Assembly (NCBI GenBank): GCA_003151295.1
Contig: PLXD01000550.1
Span: 1-6,855, forward strand
From: Chitinophagaceae bacterium
GTDB lineage: Bacteria > Bacteroidota > Bacteroidia > Chitinophagales > Chitinophagaceae
DNA: 6,855 nucleotides
Direction: 5' to 3'
Of the stretch, positions 5,061 to 6,855 are shown piece after piece. Position 1 is the stretch's first letter. Each line of letters starts with the position of its first letter. Under the pieces are notes generated by a model. The model did not search any database and had not been told where the DNA came from. It worked only from the letters and a program-made list of their open reading frames with translations. A program made the position numbers and the translations under genes.

Positions 5061-6276
5061 AATAAAGACCCGTGTACTCATTGCTGAAGGCGATATCCAT
5101 GGCCACATTAGTGGCGGAGTGTTTGTTGAACTTGATTCGCAGGCCGGTGCCCACCGCCGGATGAAGGTATGAATACTGGTGTGTGTCCGGTTCGGATACT
5201 ACATTGAGATTCGTAAAAACGACAAAGCCGAACAGACCATCATCGGTTATATCCCGCCGGTATTCCGTCTCTACATAGAACAGGGAATTCCCCATATACC
5301 TGCCTGTGTAAAACCCGCGGCCGGAACGCTGGTAAGCATCCCAACCGATGGCAGGCAGGTCCAGGTAAGGAGCATGGCTGCCCATGACCGTCCAATAATA
5401 CGCCCAGACCGCCAATACATTCTGCCCGCTGCCACCGGAAGCCTCGCCGTCAAAGGGGATGTATTTCCTGAAATCCAGGTACAATGAGTGCCAGAACTCC
5501 CGGCTACCGAGAAAGGAGGGATTCGCCCGGTAGGTCACCGCAGCATAAATACCAGGCAGGGGATTGATAGAATTATTCCTCGTATCGTATAACAAATTGA
5601 ACGAGACGCCCGAAGAAAATGAATTCGAATTATTGGCCGTGCCATACCCATATTTCGTATAGGCAGGAAGATTGATGGAATCTATATCGGGCCGCAGATG
5701 GATATGGTAATCCAGGTTATACCCTAAACCGGCAAGCAAATAGGGCCTTATACGCTTTAATGCATTTTGATAGAACCTGACATAGCTGGAACGGATGAGG
5801 ATCTTGTCGCTTTCCGGCCTGTCGCCGCCGATTCCCCAGGTGTACTGGGGGTAAATGGTATATCGCGTATCCCCCTGGAAATTCCAGCCATTACCTTCCG
5901 ACCAGATATTCGAACGGAAGGGCAGATTGAATTCCCCCTTGAAATTGGTACCGGGAGAAAACGTGATGTTCGACAGATAAGTGTGGCGCCGATTCCCCAG
6001 GTAGAACCCCGCGGTGGTCGAAGTGATCAACGCATTCCCGCCCCCCGGTAACGAAGAAGCCAACGGAAGCAGTGAATAATAAACTCTTTTCCCCTTGATC
6101 CTAGGCGGTTTTTTGATATGAATATGCAGGACACTAAACCCAATTCCTATCAAATCCCTTTTCCCGGTCGTATCTTCCACCTGTTTATCATCCGGATTGA
6201 TCATATTGGAGGGGTTCTGCGCGTAGGCGTAGAAACCCAACAGATTGAGGAATAAAACCATCACAATTCTATTCAT
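5038..6276 (-). CDS. BamA/TamA-type (D15) outer-membrane beta-barrel protein without POTRA domains
   Basis: A 412-residue outer-membrane protein. The N-terminus (MNRIVMVLFLNLLGFYAYA, then Q20) is a signal peptide with an AYA cleavage site after residue 19. Residues 20-55 are a short polar linker, too short for a POTRA domain. The rest alternates polar and aromatic strands as in a beta-barrel. D15/Omp85 features are visible. LLYDTRNNSINPLPGIYA (228-245) is the early-barrel motif, RSGRGFYTGRY (317-327) resembles the (V/I)RGF segment, and VETEYRRDI (335-343) is the nearby EYR strand. AVGTGLRIKFN (374-384) and NVAMDIAF (390-397) are the final strands, ending in F412 as outer-membrane proteins usually do. 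BamA and TamA insert barrel proteins, but POTRA-less forms are of unknown role and may be channels or envelope accessory proteins. The ATG at 6274-6276 sets the signal peptide correctly. It diverges from a lipoprotein gene with a 201-base gap. Confidence 0.85.
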   Translation of the reverse strand: MNRIVMVLFLNLLGFYAYAQNPSNMINPDDKQVEDTTGKRDLIGIGFSVLHIHIKKPPRIKGKRVYYSLLPLASSLPGGGNALITSTTAGFYLGNRRHTYLSNITFSPGTNFKGEFNLPFRSNIWSEGNGWNFQGDTRYTIYPQYTWGIGGDRPESDKILIRSSYVRFYQNALKRIRPYLLAGLGYNLDYHIHLRPDIDSINLPAYTKYGYGTANNSNSFSSGVSFNLLYDTRNNSINPLPGIYAAVTYRANPSFLGSREFWHSLYLDFRKYIPFDGEASGGSGQNVLAVWAYYWTVMGSHAPYLDLPAIGWDAYQRSGRGFYTGRYMGNSLFYVETEYRRDITDDGLFGFVVFTNLNVVSEPDTHQYSYLHPAVGTGLRIKFNKHSATNVAMDIAFSNEYTGLYFNLGEAF

Positions 6277-6477
6277 GCCTTGAAGGTTACCAATACTGTG
6301 CTACATTTTATTACTAAAAGAACGTTATTAAGCCCCCCTGCAGGCAACCGCAGGAATAAGTTTTGTGTCTATTTGAGGATTGACAACCTTTATACCAGGT
6401 TATCCGTAAGGTAAATACATAAGATGCCGGCAGCAGCGTAGCCGACCGAGTGCGCAATAAAAGATAAAAACTAGCGG
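6277..6477. promoter_or_regulatory. Divergent control region between barrel and lipoprotein genes
   Basis: The 201-base gap must hold both promoters. I find no exact TAnnTTTG on either strand; TAAGTTTTG (6357-6365) is one base too long, and TTGACA (6380-6385) resembles a -35 box without a convincing partner. Two small dyads are present: CCTGC (6337-6341) with GCAGG (6350-6354), and AACCT (6385-6389) with AGGTT (6397-6401) around TTATACC. Either could be an operator or leader hairpin. No gene of reasonable length fits here. Confidence 0.4.
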
Positions 6478-6855
6478 ATGAAAAAAAATCAATATATAAA
6501 AAAATGGCCCTTCCTGGCAGTTCTGACCTCCATTTACCTGCTGGCAGCCTCTTGTTCCAACGGCCACGTCACTTCGTCCTGGAAAGCCGCCCAAACAGGA
6601 AATCTTTCGAAAGAACACAAGGTCCTGGTTCTCGGGATCATCCAGGACAAGGATATGCGCCTGCGTATGCAAATGGAAGGCTTTATGGTCGACGCCCTAA
6701 AAGAAAAAGGCTACAATGCTGTATCTGCCTATACCCTCTACGGCCCCCAACAATTCGGGAAAATGGAAGAGCAGGCTGTCCTCGGCCGGTTGCACAACAG
6801 CGGGATCGCTGAAGTGCTGACCATTTCCCTGCTCGACAAGTCCCGGGAAAGAAAG
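6478..6855 (+). CDS. Conserved-looking lipoprotein, N-terminal 126 residues, cut by window edge
   Basis: ATG 6478 begins MKKNQYIKKW, followed by a hydrophobic stretch (residues 11-24) and the lipobox LAASC with C26 as the lipidated cysteine. The product is therefore exported and anchored to a membrane, in Bacteroidota probably the outer membrane. A SSWKA stretch (33-37) follows. The mature part looks like an alpha/beta domain: strand KVLVLGII (48-55), basic helix RLRMQMEGFMVDALKEKGY (61-79), strand NAVSAYTLY (80-88), then a helix and strand ending AEVLTISLLDK (111-121). I recall similar unnamed Bacteroidota lipoproteins in which KVLVLG begins a Rossmann-like fold, but I have no functional name. 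The preceding bases are A-rich with no Shine-Dalgarno site, as is normal for the phylum. The C-terminus is outside the window, and it diverges from the barrel gene, so co-regulation is possible. Confidence 0.85.
   Translation, partial: MKKNQYIKKWPFLAVLTSIYLLAASCSNGHVTSSWKAAQTGNLSKEHKVLVLGIIQDKDMRLRMQMEGFMVDALKEKGYNAVSAYTLYGPQQFGKMEEQAVLGRLHNSGIAEVLTISLLDKSRERK

Noticed and set aside
5179..6051. Plus-strand open frames of 102 and 94 codons
   Set aside because: Antisense shadows of the outer-membrane barrel gene with no recognisable product.
6400..6812. Minus-strand 90-codon and plus-strand 102-codon frames
   Set aside because: Both overlap the lipoprotein start, which has a convincing signal peptide and lipobox in its own frame.

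Overview
The window reads as chromosomal DNA of a member of the Bacteroidota, most likely near the Chitinophagaceae or Sphingobacteriia. That placement is an inference from three things: the protein families, near-exact copies of the Bacteroidota promoter box TAnnTTTG with A-rich leaders in place of Shine-Dalgarno sites, and a moderate GC content with AT-rich gaps. I see no tRNA or rRNA, CRISPR array, insertion sequence, phage gene or recognisable defence system.

Left part (1-1310): the last 42 residues of an FtsX/MacB-type ABC transporter permease, a perfect small hairpin, then a 369-residue protein I cannot name. That protein carries the spaced residues of a kinase or aminoglycoside-phosphotransferase-like fold: a lysine strand, a hinge-like segment, D-x4-N, and IDFD. 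It is the strongest candidate here for an undescribed function.

Central part (1311-4674): two evolutionarily unrelated fructose-1,6-bisphosphate aldolases lie on the same strand about 1.1 kb apart. The first is the zinc-dependent class II enzyme (1442-2509). The second is the Schiff-base class I enzyme of the FbaB/DhnA type (3613-4674). Both start codons follow a nearly identical 12-base promoter box, CTTATATTTRCA. Between them sits a divergent pair: a four-helix DoxX-like membrane protein on the minus strand and an HxlR-type winged-helix regulator on the plus strand. Their shared 113-base control region holds a small inverted repeat and three TTAGTRGTR direct repeats, which is the usual layout for an autoregulating repressor controlling its neighbour. 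A perfect 15-bp hairpin separates the class II aldolase from the convergent DoxX gene.

Right part (4675-6855): an AT-rich stretch of 363 bases with stop-interrupted reading frames and one doubtful 90-codon frame, possibly gene debris. Next, on the minus strand, comes a 412-residue outer-membrane beta-barrel of the BamA/TamA (D15) type with a signal peptide and no POTRA domains. Divergent from it is the start of a lipoprotein gene cut by the window edge. The central genes suggest a glycolysis/gluconeogenesis node with a redox- or electrophile-responsive module between the two aldolases. A regulatory link between them is only inferred from position.
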